NCBI RefSeq assembly: GCF_000421145.1
Contig: NZ_ATWH01000013.1
Location: 102,980 to 166,979, forward strand
DNA: 64,000 nucleotides
Reading direction: 5' to 3'
Source: Glaciibacter superstes DSM 21135
Lineage (GTDB): Bacteria; Actinomycetota; Actinomycetes; Actinomycetales; Microbacteriaceae
The position numbers and the translations under genes were made by a program. Position 1 is the stretch's first letter, and each line of letters starts with the position of its first letter. The notes beneath the pieces were generated by a model. It was not told the DNA's origin. It made no database searches and worked only from the letters and a program-made list of their open reading frames with translations. Shown piece after piece: positions 54,087 through 62,688 of this stretch.

Positions 54087-54101
54087 CATACATTCTGTAT
54101 G
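54087..54101. promoter_or_regulatory. Candidate VapB operator
   Basis: CATACA and TGTATG flank a three-base centre as a perfect inverted repeat. It covers the expected -35 region of the vapB promoter, the usual place for antitoxin autorepression. Confidence 0.6.
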
Positions 54102-54147
54102 CATGCCGCCGTGGAGCGTCCGCATCCATGGCTGTGGCGCCTGGAGA

Positions 54148-54702
54148 TCAGGGCTGGCTGTAGAAGTCGATCAGGGTAGGGTCGGTCGCCAGCACTATCG
54201 TCAGGAAGACGAAGATGACGACGAACGAAATGACCCCGCCCAGCAGCGGAACGTAGAACGCTCTTTTACCGCGCACGAGGAGCAGGATCGACACCGCGGC
54301 CGTGACCAGCCAGATCACGGTCTGGGTGATCCCACCCGCAGTGATCAGGCCACTGACCGACGGATGCGGCGTGTAGTCCCCGAGGTCCTGTTGCGTGTAA
54401 AGCACTTGAACGGCATCGGGCACGGCGCCGAGCAGCGACACGGCGAAGAACGCGCCGAAGAGGCCGAACACGAGCAATCCGAGTGTGAGTGGACGGTCCC
54501 ACGACGGCACGGAGCCTGGTTGACGTTTGGCCGTGCCGGCAGGCGATTGCCTCGGCGCAGGTGGCGGCGTCGATGGAGTAGGGACCTGCGGCGGGGCGGC
54601 ATCCTTCGGCGGCTTCCAGGTCCACCCTTCCGGAGCGAGCTCGCCGTACTTCGGGCGGGGCCGTGTGTCCCGCTCGTCCGGTGTGTCGTTATCTGCGCCC
54701 AC
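54148..54702 (-). CDS. DUF6264 membrane protein
   Basis: A 184-residue protein of a family typical of Microbacteriaceae. The N-terminal 65 residues are polar and Pro-rich and contain the family phrase RPKYGELAPEGWTWKPP. Then come three or four membrane helices (about 72-92, 120-145, 150-175) separated by a loop with PDAVQVLYTQQDLGDYTPHP. The function is unknown. It overlaps the end of the methyltransferase gene by 14 bp and reads in the same direction, so it is probably co-transcribed with fba and the methyltransferase. Confidence 0.85.
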   Translation of the reverse strand: MGADNDTPDERDTRPRPKYGELAPEGWTWKPPKDAAPPQVPTPSTPPPAPRQSPAGTAKRQPGSVPSWDRPLTLGLLVFGLFGAFFAVSLLGAVPDAVQVLYTQQDLGDYTPHPSVSGLITAGGITQTVIWLVTAAVSILLLVRGKRAFYVPLLGGVISFVVIFVFLTIVLATDPTLIDFYSQP

Positions 54703-55666
54703 GTCGTAACCGTCCGTCGATCGTGCGTTTGAGGAAGGCGAATGGATGCCTCTTCACGAACGCGACATGGTCCCGCAGCGCCACGAACTCGTGGCGAATC
54801 GCGTCCCGCTCGTCCTGCGTTCGGCTCAACTCGGCCTTGGCCGCGATGAGTTCCACATTCAAGTCGTCCGTGTTCTTGAGGTGCTCGTTCTCCATCGTGA
54901 TCTCATTGGCGTAGTTGAGCAGCTCGTCCACCGGCATGACCTTGCGAACGGGGGGAGCCGGATTCCGGGGGAGTCCGGAAAGGGGAATTGCCACGCCGAC
55001 GTACTGGAAGACGTTGCTCTCCGATTCATCGAGCGCGGCAAAGAACTCGTCGGATGCCGTGAGGCCGAGGCGAACAAGCCGGTCATCGATCCAGCCGCGT
55101 GGGTAACCGGCGACAACCGGCTCCTCCTCGATGATGCCGAACCCGGCTGCCGTGAAGACGTCTTCGATCTCGTGAGCGTCGTAGTAGTGCAGGTGCGTCT
55201 TGTCGAGGAGGCCTGTTTCCGTATATGGGAATCGGCCTTCCAAAAGGTCGAGGCGCACAGACAGGTGCCCCATGTTGGGGATCGAATACACCACGATGCC
55301 GCCGGGGTTCAGCAGTGAGCGGATCGTCCGCAGGGTCGCACGCGGGTCAACAAGATGCTCGATCACATCGGCGAACAGTATCGCGTCGAACGTGCCGAGA
55401 ACGCCGATCGCCTCGGCATCGCTGACGTCGAGGACGTACGCCTCTGACAGGCGGGTCGCCGCGATCGCGATGTCATCGGCGTTGAGGTCGACACCGACGA
55501 CAGTGCAACCCTTCAGTCGTTCGAGTGCTTCCCCAAAATTGCCGACAGAGCAGCCAACGTCGAGCACACGACCGCCATCTGGGACGAAGCCGTACATGTT
55601 CGACCAGCTGTTGTTGCGGGCTTCAGGTGTGAACTGGTGGCCCGAGTACGCCGATGTCTCGCTCAT
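54689..55666 (-). CDS. Class I SAM-dependent methyltransferase with C-terminal coiled coil
   Basis: A 325-residue protein. The SAM-binding motif I is GRVLDVGCSVGNFGEAL (about 32-48), followed by VVGVDLNADDIA, FDAILFADVIEHLVDPRATL and GGIVVYSIPNMGHLSVR; this is the UbiG/methyltransferase-11 type. After residue 240 comes a charged helical segment (YANEITMENEHLKNTDDLNV onward) predicted to be a coiled coil. Similar proteins act in cell-wall polysaccharide or glycan modification, but no glycosyltransferases flank it here. It lies 17 bp after fba and overlaps the DUF6264 gene. Confidence 0.85.
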   Translation of the reverse strand: MSETSAYSGHQFTPEARNNSWSNMYGFVPDGGRVLDVGCSVGNFGEALERLKGCTVVGVDLNADDIAIAATRLSEAYVLDVSDAEAIGVLGTFDAILFADVIEHLVDPRATLRTIRSLLNPGGIVVYSIPNMGHLSVRLDLLEGRFPYTETGLLDKTHLHYYDAHEIEDVFTAAGFGIIEEEPVVAGYPRGWIDDRLVRLGLTASDEFFAALDESESNVFQYVGVAIPLSGLPRNPAPPVRKVMPVDELLNYANEITMENEHLKNTDDLNVELIAAKAELSRTQDERDAIRHEFVALRDHVAFVKRHPFAFLKRTIDGRLRRGRR

Positions 55667-55683
55667 GGATTCTCTGTCGACGG

Positions 55684-56709
55684 TCAGTTTCCGGAGTGAC
55701 CGGCGGAGCCGAGCTGCCTGGTCGCCTCCACGACGCGCGCAGCCATGGCCGATTCGGCGACTTTGCCCCAGGCGCGCGGGTCGTAGAACTTCTTGTTGCC
55801 TACTTCGTCGTCGACCTTGAGCACGCTGTCATAGTTCTTGAACATGTAGTCCGCAATGGAGCGGGTGAAGGCGTACTGCGTGTCGGTGTCGACGTTCATC
55901 TTGACGACGCCGTTGGCGACGGCTTCGGCGATCTCGGCATCGGTCGAGCCGGAACCGCCATGGAAGACCAGGTCGAGCGGTTTGGCATCCGTGCTGTACT
56001 TGGCCGCCAGGCCGTCCTGGATGTCCTTGAGCAGTTCCGGGCGCAGCTTCACGTTGCCTGGCTTGTACACGCCGTGTACGTTGCCGAAGGTGAGGGCGGC
56101 CATGTAACGGCCGTTCTCGCCGAGTCCGAGGGCGTCGACCATCGCGCTGGCGTCGTCGAGCGTGGTGTAGAGGTGCTCGTTGATGTCGTGGCTGACGCCG
56201 TCTTCCTCGCCGCCGACAACACCGATCTCGACTTCGAGGATGGCGTTGATCGCCTTGGTGCGCTTGATCATGTCGGTGGCGATTTCGAGGTTCTCGCCGA
56301 GAGGAACCGACGAACCATCCCACATGTGGGACTGGAAGATCGGGTTGCGGCCGGCCTTGACCTCTTCTTCCGAAGCGGCGATGAGCGGGAGGACGAAGTC
56401 ATCGAGCGCAGCCTTAGGGCAGTGGTCGGTGTGGAGCGCCACGGTGACCGGGTAGTTGTCGGCCACGGAGTGTACGTACCGGGCGAAGGCGAGGGCTCCG
56501 GATGCCCGGTTCTTCACGGTGTGGCCGGCGAAGTAGTCTGCACCGCCGGTGGTGACCTGGATGATGCCGTCTGAGCCGGCTTCGGTCAGCCCCTGGAGTA
56601 CGGCGTTGATCGTCTGCGACGACGACACGTTGAATGCCGGGTAGGCGAACCCCTTCGCCTTGGCCTTGTTCAGCATCTCTGCGTACTGGTCTGGGGTTGC
56701 GATAGGCAT
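55684..56709 (-). CDS. fba: Class II fructose-bisphosphate aldolase
   Basis: Zinc aldolase of glycolysis/gluconeogenesis, 341 residues. The zinc-binding and catalytic segments are visible: VALHTDHCPK, EVEIGVVGGEEDGV, LTFGNVHGVYKPGNVKL, LVFHGGSGSTDAEI and VKMNVDTDTQYAF. The frame is open upstream, but ATG 56709 (MPIATPDQYAEML) has AGGAG just in front. The neighbouring, divergent glpX gene encodes the opposing phosphatase, so the promoter region between them (210 bp) serves two adjacent steps of the same pathway. Confidence 0.96.
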   Translation of the reverse strand: MPIATPDQYAEMLNKAKAKGFAYPAFNVSSSQTINAVLQGLTEAGSDGIIQVTTGGADYFAGHTVKNRASGALAFARYVHSVADNYPVTVALHTDHCPKAALDDFVLPLIAASEEEVKAGRNPIFQSHMWDGSSVPLGENLEIATDMIKRTKAINAILEVEIGVVGGEEDGVSHDINEHLYTTLDDASAMVDALGLGENGRYMAALTFGNVHGVYKPGNVKLRPELLKDIQDGLAAKYSTDAKPLDLVFHGGSGSTDAEIAEAVANGVVKMNVDTDTQYAFTRSIADYMFKNYDSVLKVDDEVGNKKFYDPRAWGKVAESAMAARVVEATRQLGSAGHSGN

Positions 56710-56920
56710 GACGTCTCCTGGGATGTATCCGGCTGGGTTGTTCAATACTACCGACGCGGTCTTGCAGGCGGGGCCGGGCAAGCGGCGGTGCCGCTGTGCA
56801 CTCGGACCGCCTTGCCGGTTCCTCGTCACGATAAGCTGTGAACGGCGGCTCCGGAACACCGGTGCCGGCCCAAAGACGGGCCCCGCCACTGCCACACGCT
56901 TCGTCCGGGAAGGACCATCT

Positions 56921-57907
56921 GTGATCAGCACCGACACCGCCGCACTCTACACGCACCCCGACCGAAACCTCGCTATGGAGTTGGTCCGCGCAACGGAGGC
57001 GGCGGCCATTCGTTCGGCGCCATTCATCGGCAAGGGCGACAAGAATGCGGCAGACGGCGCGGCAGTCGACGCGATGCGCGCCTTCCTCGGCACCGTCAAT
57101 TTCGACGGAATCATCGTCATCGGCGAAGGGGAAAAAGACGAGGCGCCGATGCTCTTCAACGGCGAACGTGTCGGCAATGGGCGCGGCCCGGCCTGCGACA
57201 TCGCCGTCGACCCCATCGACGGCACCAGTCTCACCGCAGCAGGACGCCAGAATGCGCTCTCGGTGATCGCCGTTTCCGACCGGGGCACCATGCTCGACGC
57301 GTCATCCGTTTTCTACATGGACAAGATCGTCACCGGCGCAGCGGGTCGCGGTGTGGTCAGCCTTGACCAGTCGATCGGCGACAACATCCGTGAGTACTCA
57401 AAGGCCACCGGCAAGGCGGTCGGTGAACTGAGCATCGCGGTGCTTGACCGACCGCGGCACGAAGGACTCATCGACGCGATCCGCAGCGCGGGTGCCGGCA
57501 CCCGGCTGCTCCTTGACGGTGATGTCGCGGGCGGAATCAACGCGGCCCGTTATGAGAGCCGCATCGACATGTGCGTCGGGATCGGTGGAAGCCCTGAGGG
57601 CATCACCACTGCGTGCGCGCTCAAAGCGCTCGGCGGATTCATGCAGGGCCGGCTCGCGCCGGGCGACGACGCGGAACGCGCCAGGGCCATTGATGCCGGT
57701 CTCGACGTCGACAAACTTCTCGAGATCGATGACATGGTCAGCGGCGACAACACCTTCTTCGTCACCACCGGCGTCACCGACGGCGCCCTGGTTAACGGTG
57801 TGCGCCGCAAGGGGCCGATGATTCGCACGGAGAGCCTGGTGCTGCGCTCGCGCACCGGAACGGCCAGGCGCGTGATCGCCGAGCACCTCGCCGAGAAGTG
57901 GGTCTAG
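56921..57907 (+). CDS. glpX: Class II fructose-1,6-bisphosphatase
   Basis: Gluconeogenic phosphatase, 328 residues. Metal-binding motifs VIGEGEKDEAPML and DIAVDPIDGTSLTA are intact, with the downstream DLDRPRHE-like VLDRPRHEGLI and CVGIGGSPEGITTACAL. GTG 56921 has GGGAAGGA about seven bases upstream; the extended frame before it is not family-like. It is the usual (often only) FBPase in Actinobacteria and is divergent from fba. Rv1099c (glpX) lies in the same wider neighbourhood in mycobacteria. Confidence 0.95.
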   Translation: MISTDTAALYTHPDRNLAMELVRATEAAAIRSAPFIGKGDKNAADGAAVDAMRAFLGTVNFDGIIVIGEGEKDEAPMLFNGERVGNGRGPACDIAVDPIDGTSLTAAGRQNALSVIAVSDRGTMLDASSVFYMDKIVTGAAGRGVVSLDQSIGDNIREYSKATGKAVGELSIAVLDRPRHEGLIDAIRSAGAGTRLLLDGDVAGGINAARYESRIDMCVGIGGSPEGITTACALKALGGFMQGRLAPGDDAERARAIDAGLDVDKLLEIDDMVSGDNTFFVTTGVTDGALVNGVRRKGPMIRTESLVLRSRTGTARRVIAEHLAEKWV

Positions 57908-58081
57908 CAGCGCGGCATCCGGCTTGGCTGGGCCTACTTTGTGCCAGGCTGGGCCTGAGGGGTCGCAAAGTGCTCCCTTCCGGCCGATTTTCGAGCGTTT
58001 TGTGTCCCCTCACGATGGTGAACACGCGAAACGGCGCACGAGACTGACGTCGGTGTCGGTGGCCGGTGTCACACTTGCCGC

Positions 58082-59401
58082 ATGGATCCACTGATGCTTC
58101 TCCTCATCGGCGTTGTTGTCGGCGCCGTTGTCGGCGTGCTTGCAACCGTTGTCGTGCTCCAGCGTCGCCGTGCCGAGTCGCCCTCTGCCGAGAACGTTGC
58201 GGTCATCGAGGCGCGCCACCAGGTCGAGCTGGCTGAGGTCAGGGCACGGGAGAACGCTGTGCAGTCCCTGCTTCGCGAAGAACTCGCGTCGATGCAGGCC
58301 ACCGCTGACGGCATGCGCACTCAGATTCAGGATGCGCAGCAGCAATTCCGCGAACTGGCAGAGCGCCAGCGCGTGGACCAGCAGACCCGCACGGAGCGTG
58401 ACCGGGCGGAGAGCAAGGTTCTCGAGGCTCTGTCTCCGGTGAAGGAGAGCCTGCAGGACATGCAGAAGAAGGTCACCGAACTCGAGTCGCAGCGCAGCCT
58501 GCAGCACGGTGAATTGAGCGAGCAGTTGCGGAGCGCGACCGAGTCAGAGGAACGGCTGCGCAGCACTGCCGAATCGCTCGCGTCAGCACTTCGAGCCAAC
58601 AGCACGCGCGGCGTATGGGGGGAGACCCAGCTGCGGAGCGTTGTTGAGGCCGCCGGCCTTATCGAGCGCGTGGACTTCGACGTGCAGTCGAGCATCAGTT
58701 CCGATGCCGGCGCCGGTCGCCCGGATATGGTCGTGCACCTGCCCGGCGGCAAGAACATCGCCGTCGACGCCAAGGTTCCGTTCACCGCTTTCCTCGAGGC
58801 GAGTCAGATTCCGGCCACTGCAGTTGGTGTTGAGGGAGCTCAGCGCGACACCTTCATGAAGGCGCACGTGAAAGCCGTGCGAGATCACATCACGGCGCTC
58901 GGCAGCAAGGCGTACTGGCAAGGCCTCGATGCCTCTCCCGAACTGGTGGTCGCGTTCATCCCGAGCGAGTCACTGGTGTCGTCTGCTCTCGAGGCAGACC
59001 CGTCGATCATGGAGTTCGCGTTCTCGAAGCGCGTTGCACTGGCTTCGCCGGTCACGCTGTGGTCTGTGCTGAAGACAGTCGCATTCAGCTGGCAGCAGGA
59101 TGTGCTCACAGAAGACGCGAAGCTGCTCTTCGATCTCAGCAAGGAGCTGTACTCGCGCCTCGCCACGACGGCCGGTCACATCGAGAAGCTCGGCCGATCG
59201 ATCGAGAGAACGGTAAAGGACTATAACGGTTTCGTCGGGTCGATGGAACGCCAGGTACTTCCGACAGCACGCAAGCTCAACGCGCTCGACGAGTCGAAGG
59301 TACTTGCACCACTCGCCGGCATCGAGGAGACCCCGCGCCAGATCGTGGCGTTCGAATTTGTCGCTGAACTCGAACGCGGACCGCGCGCGGTCAACGAATA
59401 G
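58082..59401 (+). CDS. rmuC: DNA recombination protein RmuC
   Basis: A 439-residue RmuC-family protein, thought to restrain inverted-repeat or hairpin recombination. An N-terminal membrane helix (3-25, PLMLLLIGVVVGAVVGVLAT) is followed by a long coiled coil (about 35-165) and the conserved RmuC core (GVWGETQLRSVVEAAGLIER, VVHLPGGKNIAVDAKVPF, SPELVVAFIPSESLVSSAL, ASPVTLWSVLKTVAFSW). There is no clear ribosome site; a CACACT six bases before the ATG may be a weak leaderless -10. A 40-bp perfect palindrome lies between this gene and the next, which is notable given the family's proposed role. Confidence 0.92.
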   Translation: MDPLMLLLIGVVVGAVVGVLATVVVLQRRRAESPSAENVAVIEARHQVELAEVRARENAVQSLLREELASMQATADGMRTQIQDAQQQFRELAERQRVDQQTRTERDRAESKVLEALSPVKESLQDMQKKVTELESQRSLQHGELSEQLRSATESEERLRSTAESLASALRANSTRGVWGETQLRSVVEAAGLIERVDFDVQSSISSDAGAGRPDMVVHLPGGKNIAVDAKVPFTAFLEASQIPATAVGVEGAQRDTFMKAHVKAVRDHITALGSKAYWQGLDASPELVVAFIPSESLVSSALEADPSIMEFAFSKRVALASPVTLWSVLKTVAFSWQQDVLTEDAKLLFDLSKELYSRLATTAGHIEKLGRSIERTVKDYNGFVGSMERQVLPTARKLNALDESKVLAPLAGIEETPRQIVAFEFVAELERGPRAVNE

Positions 59402-59486
59402 CCGGTTGCGCCCTCGTCCAAGCCGGGAATCGTCCCGCACCGGGCGTCGCGCCAGCCCGGGTGCTATTCCAACTTCCCACCACGAT

Positions 59487-59544
59487 GCGCCACTTACGCG
59501 CGCATGCGCCATGCGCGCATGGCGCATGCGCGCGTTAATGGCGC
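59487..59544. repeat. 40-bp perfect loopless palindrome within a 58-bp imperfect palindrome
   Basis: The perfect part is 59496-59535, centred between 59515 and 59516. The left half begins ACGCGCGCATGCGCC and the right half is its exact complement. GCGCCACTT (59487-59495) and TAATGGCGC (59536-59544) extend it with two mismatches. Most of it alternates purine and pyrimidine (GC/GT/AT steps), which favours Z-DNA and cruciform formation. It lies between the convergent rmuC and exonuclease genes and could be a two-way terminator. Confidence 0.97.
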
Positions 59545-59567
59545 GCCCCGGCGATGTGGGCCGCGGC

Positions 59568-60185
59568 TCAGGTGAGTGCCATCGGGCCGTGCACGGCTGC
59601 GTGGGCCTCGGTGGCGACCGGGCCGATGACACCGACCTTCACCCTGGTGATGTGTGCGAGCTGCTCGATGGTGTCGGCCTCGTGGCGTTTCGCCGCGTGG
59701 ATCATGATCGCGGCGCACGCCTCTGAATCGGCGAGGGCGTCGTGGTGGGCGAAGTCTTCGAAGCCGGCTGCCATCGCAGCGACCGGCAGCCGGTAGGAGT
59801 CGAGGTGGTAGGTGCGCCGGGCCACCTGCAGGCTGCACACGTAGTTGAAGTCGGGCACCGGAAGACCCACGACAGTGGACGCAGTCTTGATCACTCCAAG
59901 GTCGAACCCGGCATTGTGGGCAACCAGGTGATCGCCGTCGGCAAACGCGACCAGGTCGGGTAGTTGCTGGCCCCAGGAGGCGGCACCGACAACATCCGTC
60001 GCCCTGATGCCGTGGATGCGGGTATTCCATTCCAAGAACTCGTCGTGCCCGAGAGGAGGCTGGATGAACCAGCTGACCCGGTCGACCACGCGCCCGTCTC
60101 GCACCTTCACCAGCCCGACCGAGCAGGCAGATGCGCTCGAGGAGTTGGCGGTCTCGAAGTCGATGGCGGTGAAGTTCAGGGGCAC
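59568..60185 (-). CDS. DnaQ-like 3'-5' exonuclease (DEDDh)
   Basis: A 205-residue exonuclease of the epsilon-subunit type. Metal-binding motifs are in order: DFET (9-12) in NFTAIDFETANSSS, HNAGFDLGV, and HHDALADSEACA. No other domain is attached, so it is an RNase T/epsilon-like stand-alone nuclease rather than a full DNA polymerase III epsilon. A GACCAT six bases before the GTG may be a weak leaderless -10. It converges on rmuC and is divergent from ychF. Confidence 0.9.
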   Translation of the reverse strand: MPLNFTAIDFETANSSSASACSVGLVKVRDGRVVDRVSWFIQPPLGHDEFLEWNTRIHGIRATDVVGAASWGQQLPDLVAFADGDHLVAHNAGFDLGVIKTASTVVGLPVPDFNYVCSLQVARRTYHLDSYRLPVAAMAAGFEDFAHHDALADSEACAAIMIHAAKRHEADTIEQLAHITRVKVGVIGPVATEAHAAVHGPMALT

Positions 60186-60270
60186 GTTTTTATGGTCTCA
60201 CGCGCCACCGACGCTTCCGTGCAGGGCTGGCCACAAGCGCGACATCCGTGAGCCGGTACGCTAGAGGACC

Positions 60271-61344
60271 GTGGCTCTCACTATTGCAATCGTCGGACTG
60301 CCCAATGTTGGCAAGTCCACCCTCTTCAACGCGCTGACCAAAAACCAGGTGCTCGCGGCGAACTATCCGTTCGCCACGATCGAACCGAACGTCGGTGTGG
60401 TGAACCTGCCGGACCCGCGGCTGGACACCCTGGCCGGTATCTTCGGCAGCGAACGGATCCTGCCCGCTCCAGTGTCGTTTGTTGACATCGCCGGCATTGT
60501 GCGTGGCGCGAGCGAGGGGGAGGGGCTCGGCAACAAGTTCCTCGCGAACATCAGGGAGGCCGATGCGATAGCGCAGGTCATTCGCGGGTTCGACGACCCG
60601 GATGTTGTGCACGTCGACGGTGCGGTGAATCCGGCCGGTGACATGGAGACGATCAATACTGAGCTGATCCTGGCCGACCTGCAGACCCTGGAGAAGGCCG
60701 TCTCGCGTTACGAGAAAGAGGTCAAGGGTCGCAAGATGGAGCCTGTCGTGCTCGACACGGCGAAGGCCGCACAGGCGATTCTCGACTCGGGTAAGCCGCT
60801 GTCGTCGGCGACGATCGACCTCGAGCCGATCAGCGAACTCGGCCTGCTCACAGCCAAACCGTTCATCTATGTGTTCAATGTTGACGAGGCAGTGCTGCAG
60901 GATGCCGCCAGGCTGAAGACCCTGGCCGACCTGGTTGCTCCGGCTCACGCGGTCTTCCTCGACGCCAAGCTCGAGTCCGAGCTCATCGAGCTCGACGCGG
61001 AGGATGCGGCGGAGCTTCTGGCCTCGACCGGCCAGGAGCAGAGTGGCCTGGATCAGCTCGCGCACATCGGCTTCGACACCCTCGGGTTGCAGACCTATCT
61101 GACGGCCGGGCCGAAAGAGACCCGTGCCTGGACGATCCACAAGGGCTGGACGGCGCCGCAGGCGGCCGGAGTGATTCACACCGACTTCCAGAAGGGCTTC
61201 ATCAAGGCCGAAGTCATTTCCTTCGATGACCTCGTTGAGACGGGTTCTGTCGCCGAGGCGCGTGCAAAGGGCAAGGCCCGTATGGAGGGCAAGGACTATG
61301 TCATGCAAGATGGCGACGTGGTGGAGTTCCGCTTCAACGTCTAG
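60271..61344 (+). CDS. ychF: Redox-regulated ATPase YchF (Obg-like)
   Basis: A 357-residue P-loop NTPase of the Obg family that binds ribosomes. G1 reads GLPNVGKSTLFN (9-20), the G3 region reads FVDIAGIVRGASEGEGLGN and the YchF-specific G4 replacement is NVDE in FIYVFNVDEAVL. The C-terminal TGS domain contains TYLTAGPKETRAWTI and MQDGDVVEFRFNV. A TACGCT hexamer eight bases before the GTG and no ribosome site suggest a leaderless mRNA. The Rv1112 orthologue has the same position near ispH. Confidence 0.95.
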   Translation: MALTIAIVGLPNVGKSTLFNALTKNQVLAANYPFATIEPNVGVVNLPDPRLDTLAGIFGSERILPAPVSFVDIAGIVRGASEGEGLGNKFLANIREADAIAQVIRGFDDPDVVHVDGAVNPAGDMETINTELILADLQTLEKAVSRYEKEVKGRKMEPVVLDTAKAAQAILDSGKPLSSATIDLEPISELGLLTAKPFIYVFNVDEAVLQDAARLKTLADLVAPAHAVFLDAKLESELIELDAEDAAELLASTGQEQSGLDQLAHIGFDTLGLQTYLTAGPKETRAWTIHKGWTAPQAAGVIHTDFQKGFIKAEVISFDDLVETGSVAEARAKGKARMEGKDYVMQDGDVVEFRFNV

Positions 61345-61458
61345 CTTCTGCAGGGCGACGGATGCGCGTGCGCGGAAGAGTCCAGGTGTTGTTGCGTACC
61401 TCTCGGGTGCGAGCCCTTTTTCGCATACAAAAGGAGCTGTATACGCATAACCATAAGT

Positions 61459-61474
61459 ACAAATGTTCATTTGT
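61459..61474. promoter_or_regulatory. Candidate ArsR operator
   Basis: ACAAATG and CATTTGT form a perfect inverted repeat around TT, inside a longer imperfect one (CATA...TATG). It lies 35 bp before the arsR ATG, over its likely promoter (TGCTATGGT). The site is distinctly AT-rich in a GC-rich region. Confidence 0.6.
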
Positions 61475-61508
61475 GCTATGGTGACGAAGATCGGTAGAGA
61501 GGCGGCAA

Positions 61509-61847
61509 ATGATGGGTGCAGAGTCTGCTGCTGAGCTTGACCTGGCGTTGCGGGCGCTTGCCGACGGGAATCGACGGGCGATCCTGCGGGCGATCCGTTC
61601 TGTTCCGCGTCCGGTGGGTTCCATCGCAGAGGAAGTCGGACTGTCGCAACAGACGACCTCCCACCACCTCGGAGTTCTCCGAGAGGCAGGGCTCGCTGTC
61701 GGCACCCGTCAGGGCACGCGCCACCTGTTCGCAGTGGACACGGACGGTCTGGCGGCGGTGCGCTCTTACTTGGACGACTTCTGGCCGAGCAAGCTTTCAG
61801 CGCTGAAAGCCGTCATCGAGGCACCGGAGGGTGCGGATCTTGGCTGA
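61509..61847 (+). CDS. ArsR family transcriptional regulator
   Basis: A 112-residue winged-helix regulator. The recognition region is VGSIAEEVGLSQQTTSHHLG followed by VLREAGLAVGTRQGTRHLFA. No Cys-based metal site is present, so this is the non-metal type usually paired with SRPBCC proteins. A second ATG one codon later is possible. The operator-like palindrome upstream suggests autoregulation. It overlaps the SRPBCC gene, forming the common ArsR-SRPBCC pair. Confidence 0.9.
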   Translation: MMGAESAAELDLALRALADGNRRAILRAIRSVPRPVGSIAEEVGLSQQTTSHHLGVLREAGLAVGTRQGTRHLFAVDTDGLAAVRSYLDDFWPSKLSALKAVIEAPEGADLG

Positions 61848-62274
61848 GTTCCGGGACTCCATCGACATCGAAGCCCTTCCGGAGACGGTGTTCCACTACC
61901 TGACCACGAACTCGGGGATGACCGCATGGATGGGCCAGTATGCCGAACTCGACGCGAGGCCGGGCGGCAGGTTCGCCGTCGATATCTCCGGGTACCCGGT
62001 TCGAGGAGAATTTCTCCATGTCGACTACCCGAGCCGAGTGGTGGTCTCTTGGGGCTTTGCAGGAAGCGAGGTACTTCCCGCCGGGGCGTCGACGGTCGAG
62101 TTCAGACTCACCGCGATTAGCAGTGGAACCAGGCTCGAGCTCATCCACTCGGAACTGCCCGATACTGAGGTACCCGGGCACGCCAACGGGTGGGTGCATT
62201 TCCTGCCCCGTCTCGCTATCTCAGGTTCCGGCGGTGTCGCCGGGCCCGATGACTGGCGCCCCCTGGGTGCCTGA
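61840..62274 (+). CDS. SRPBCC (AHSA1-like) domain protein
   Basis: A 144-residue START-like domain protein. Family features include IDIEALPETVFHYLTTNSGM TAWMG with ARPGGRFAVDISGYPVRGEF and the VVVSWGFAG strand, and a C-terminal helix WVHFLPRLAI. The TTG at 61840 is chosen because GGAGG ends nine bases upstream (61826-61830); a GTG at 61831 sits directly on that site and cannot be the start. It overlaps arsR by eight bases. Proteins of this type bind small hydrophobic ligands; the ligand is unknown. Confidence 0.87.
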   Translation: MAEFRDSIDIEALPETVFHYLTTNSGMTAWMGQYAELDARPGGRFAVDISGYPVRGEFLHVDYPSRVVVSWGFAGSEVLPAGASTVEFRLTAISSGTRLELIHSELPDTEVPGHANGWVHFLPRLAISGSGGVAGPDDWRPLGA

Positions 62275-62314
62275 ATGCCCCGAAATCAACCGCTGAGAGA
62301 ACGAGGGAGTTTCC

Positions 62315-62674
62315 ATGACACAGATATCCGCGTATGACATCGTCAAGAGTTACCATCGCGCCTGGACGAGCGGCGACGTCGAGCACGCCATGATCTATGT
62401 CGCCGACGGCATCACCTGCCGCGCGCCGGGCATCGACTTGAACGGCAAAGCCGCCTACCAGGACTTCATCGCCGGGTTCGCGCCCGCCCTCATCGGTGTG
62501 GCCGATATCGCCGAGTTCACCGACGGAGATCGTGTCGCACTCTTCTACTACCCGCAGACCGCAGGGACCTCGGCGACTCCGGCTGCTGAGTGTTTCACGA
62601 TCAAAGACGGCAAGATCAGCGAGAGCATACTGATCTTCGACCGGCTCTCGTACGGCCCGCCCGAACCGGACTGA
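62315..62674 (+). CDS. SnoaL-like / NTF2-fold protein
   Basis: A 119-residue NTF2-like protein. It begins ISAYDIVKSYHRAWTSGDVE followed by HAMIYVADGITCRAPG, typical of SnoaL-like domains with a Trp/His pocket. GAGGGAG precedes the ATG. It is the third gene of the arsR run (gap of 40 bp). It may be a small-molecule binding or isomerase-type enzyme; no catalytic assignment is possible. Confidence 0.8.
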   Translation: MTQISAYDIVKSYHRAWTSGDVEHAMIYVADGITCRAPGIDLNGKAAYQDFIAGFAPALIGVADIAEFTDGDRVALFYYPQTAGTSATPAAECFTIKDGKISESILIFDRLSYGPPEPD

Positions 62675-62688
62675 CGCCGGAGGCTCTG

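Noticed and set aside
57908..58081. Duplicated GCTGGGCCT phrases before rmuC as a mobile repeat
   Set aside because: Only two partial copies some 25 bp apart, with no structure. Probably chance in GC-rich DNA.
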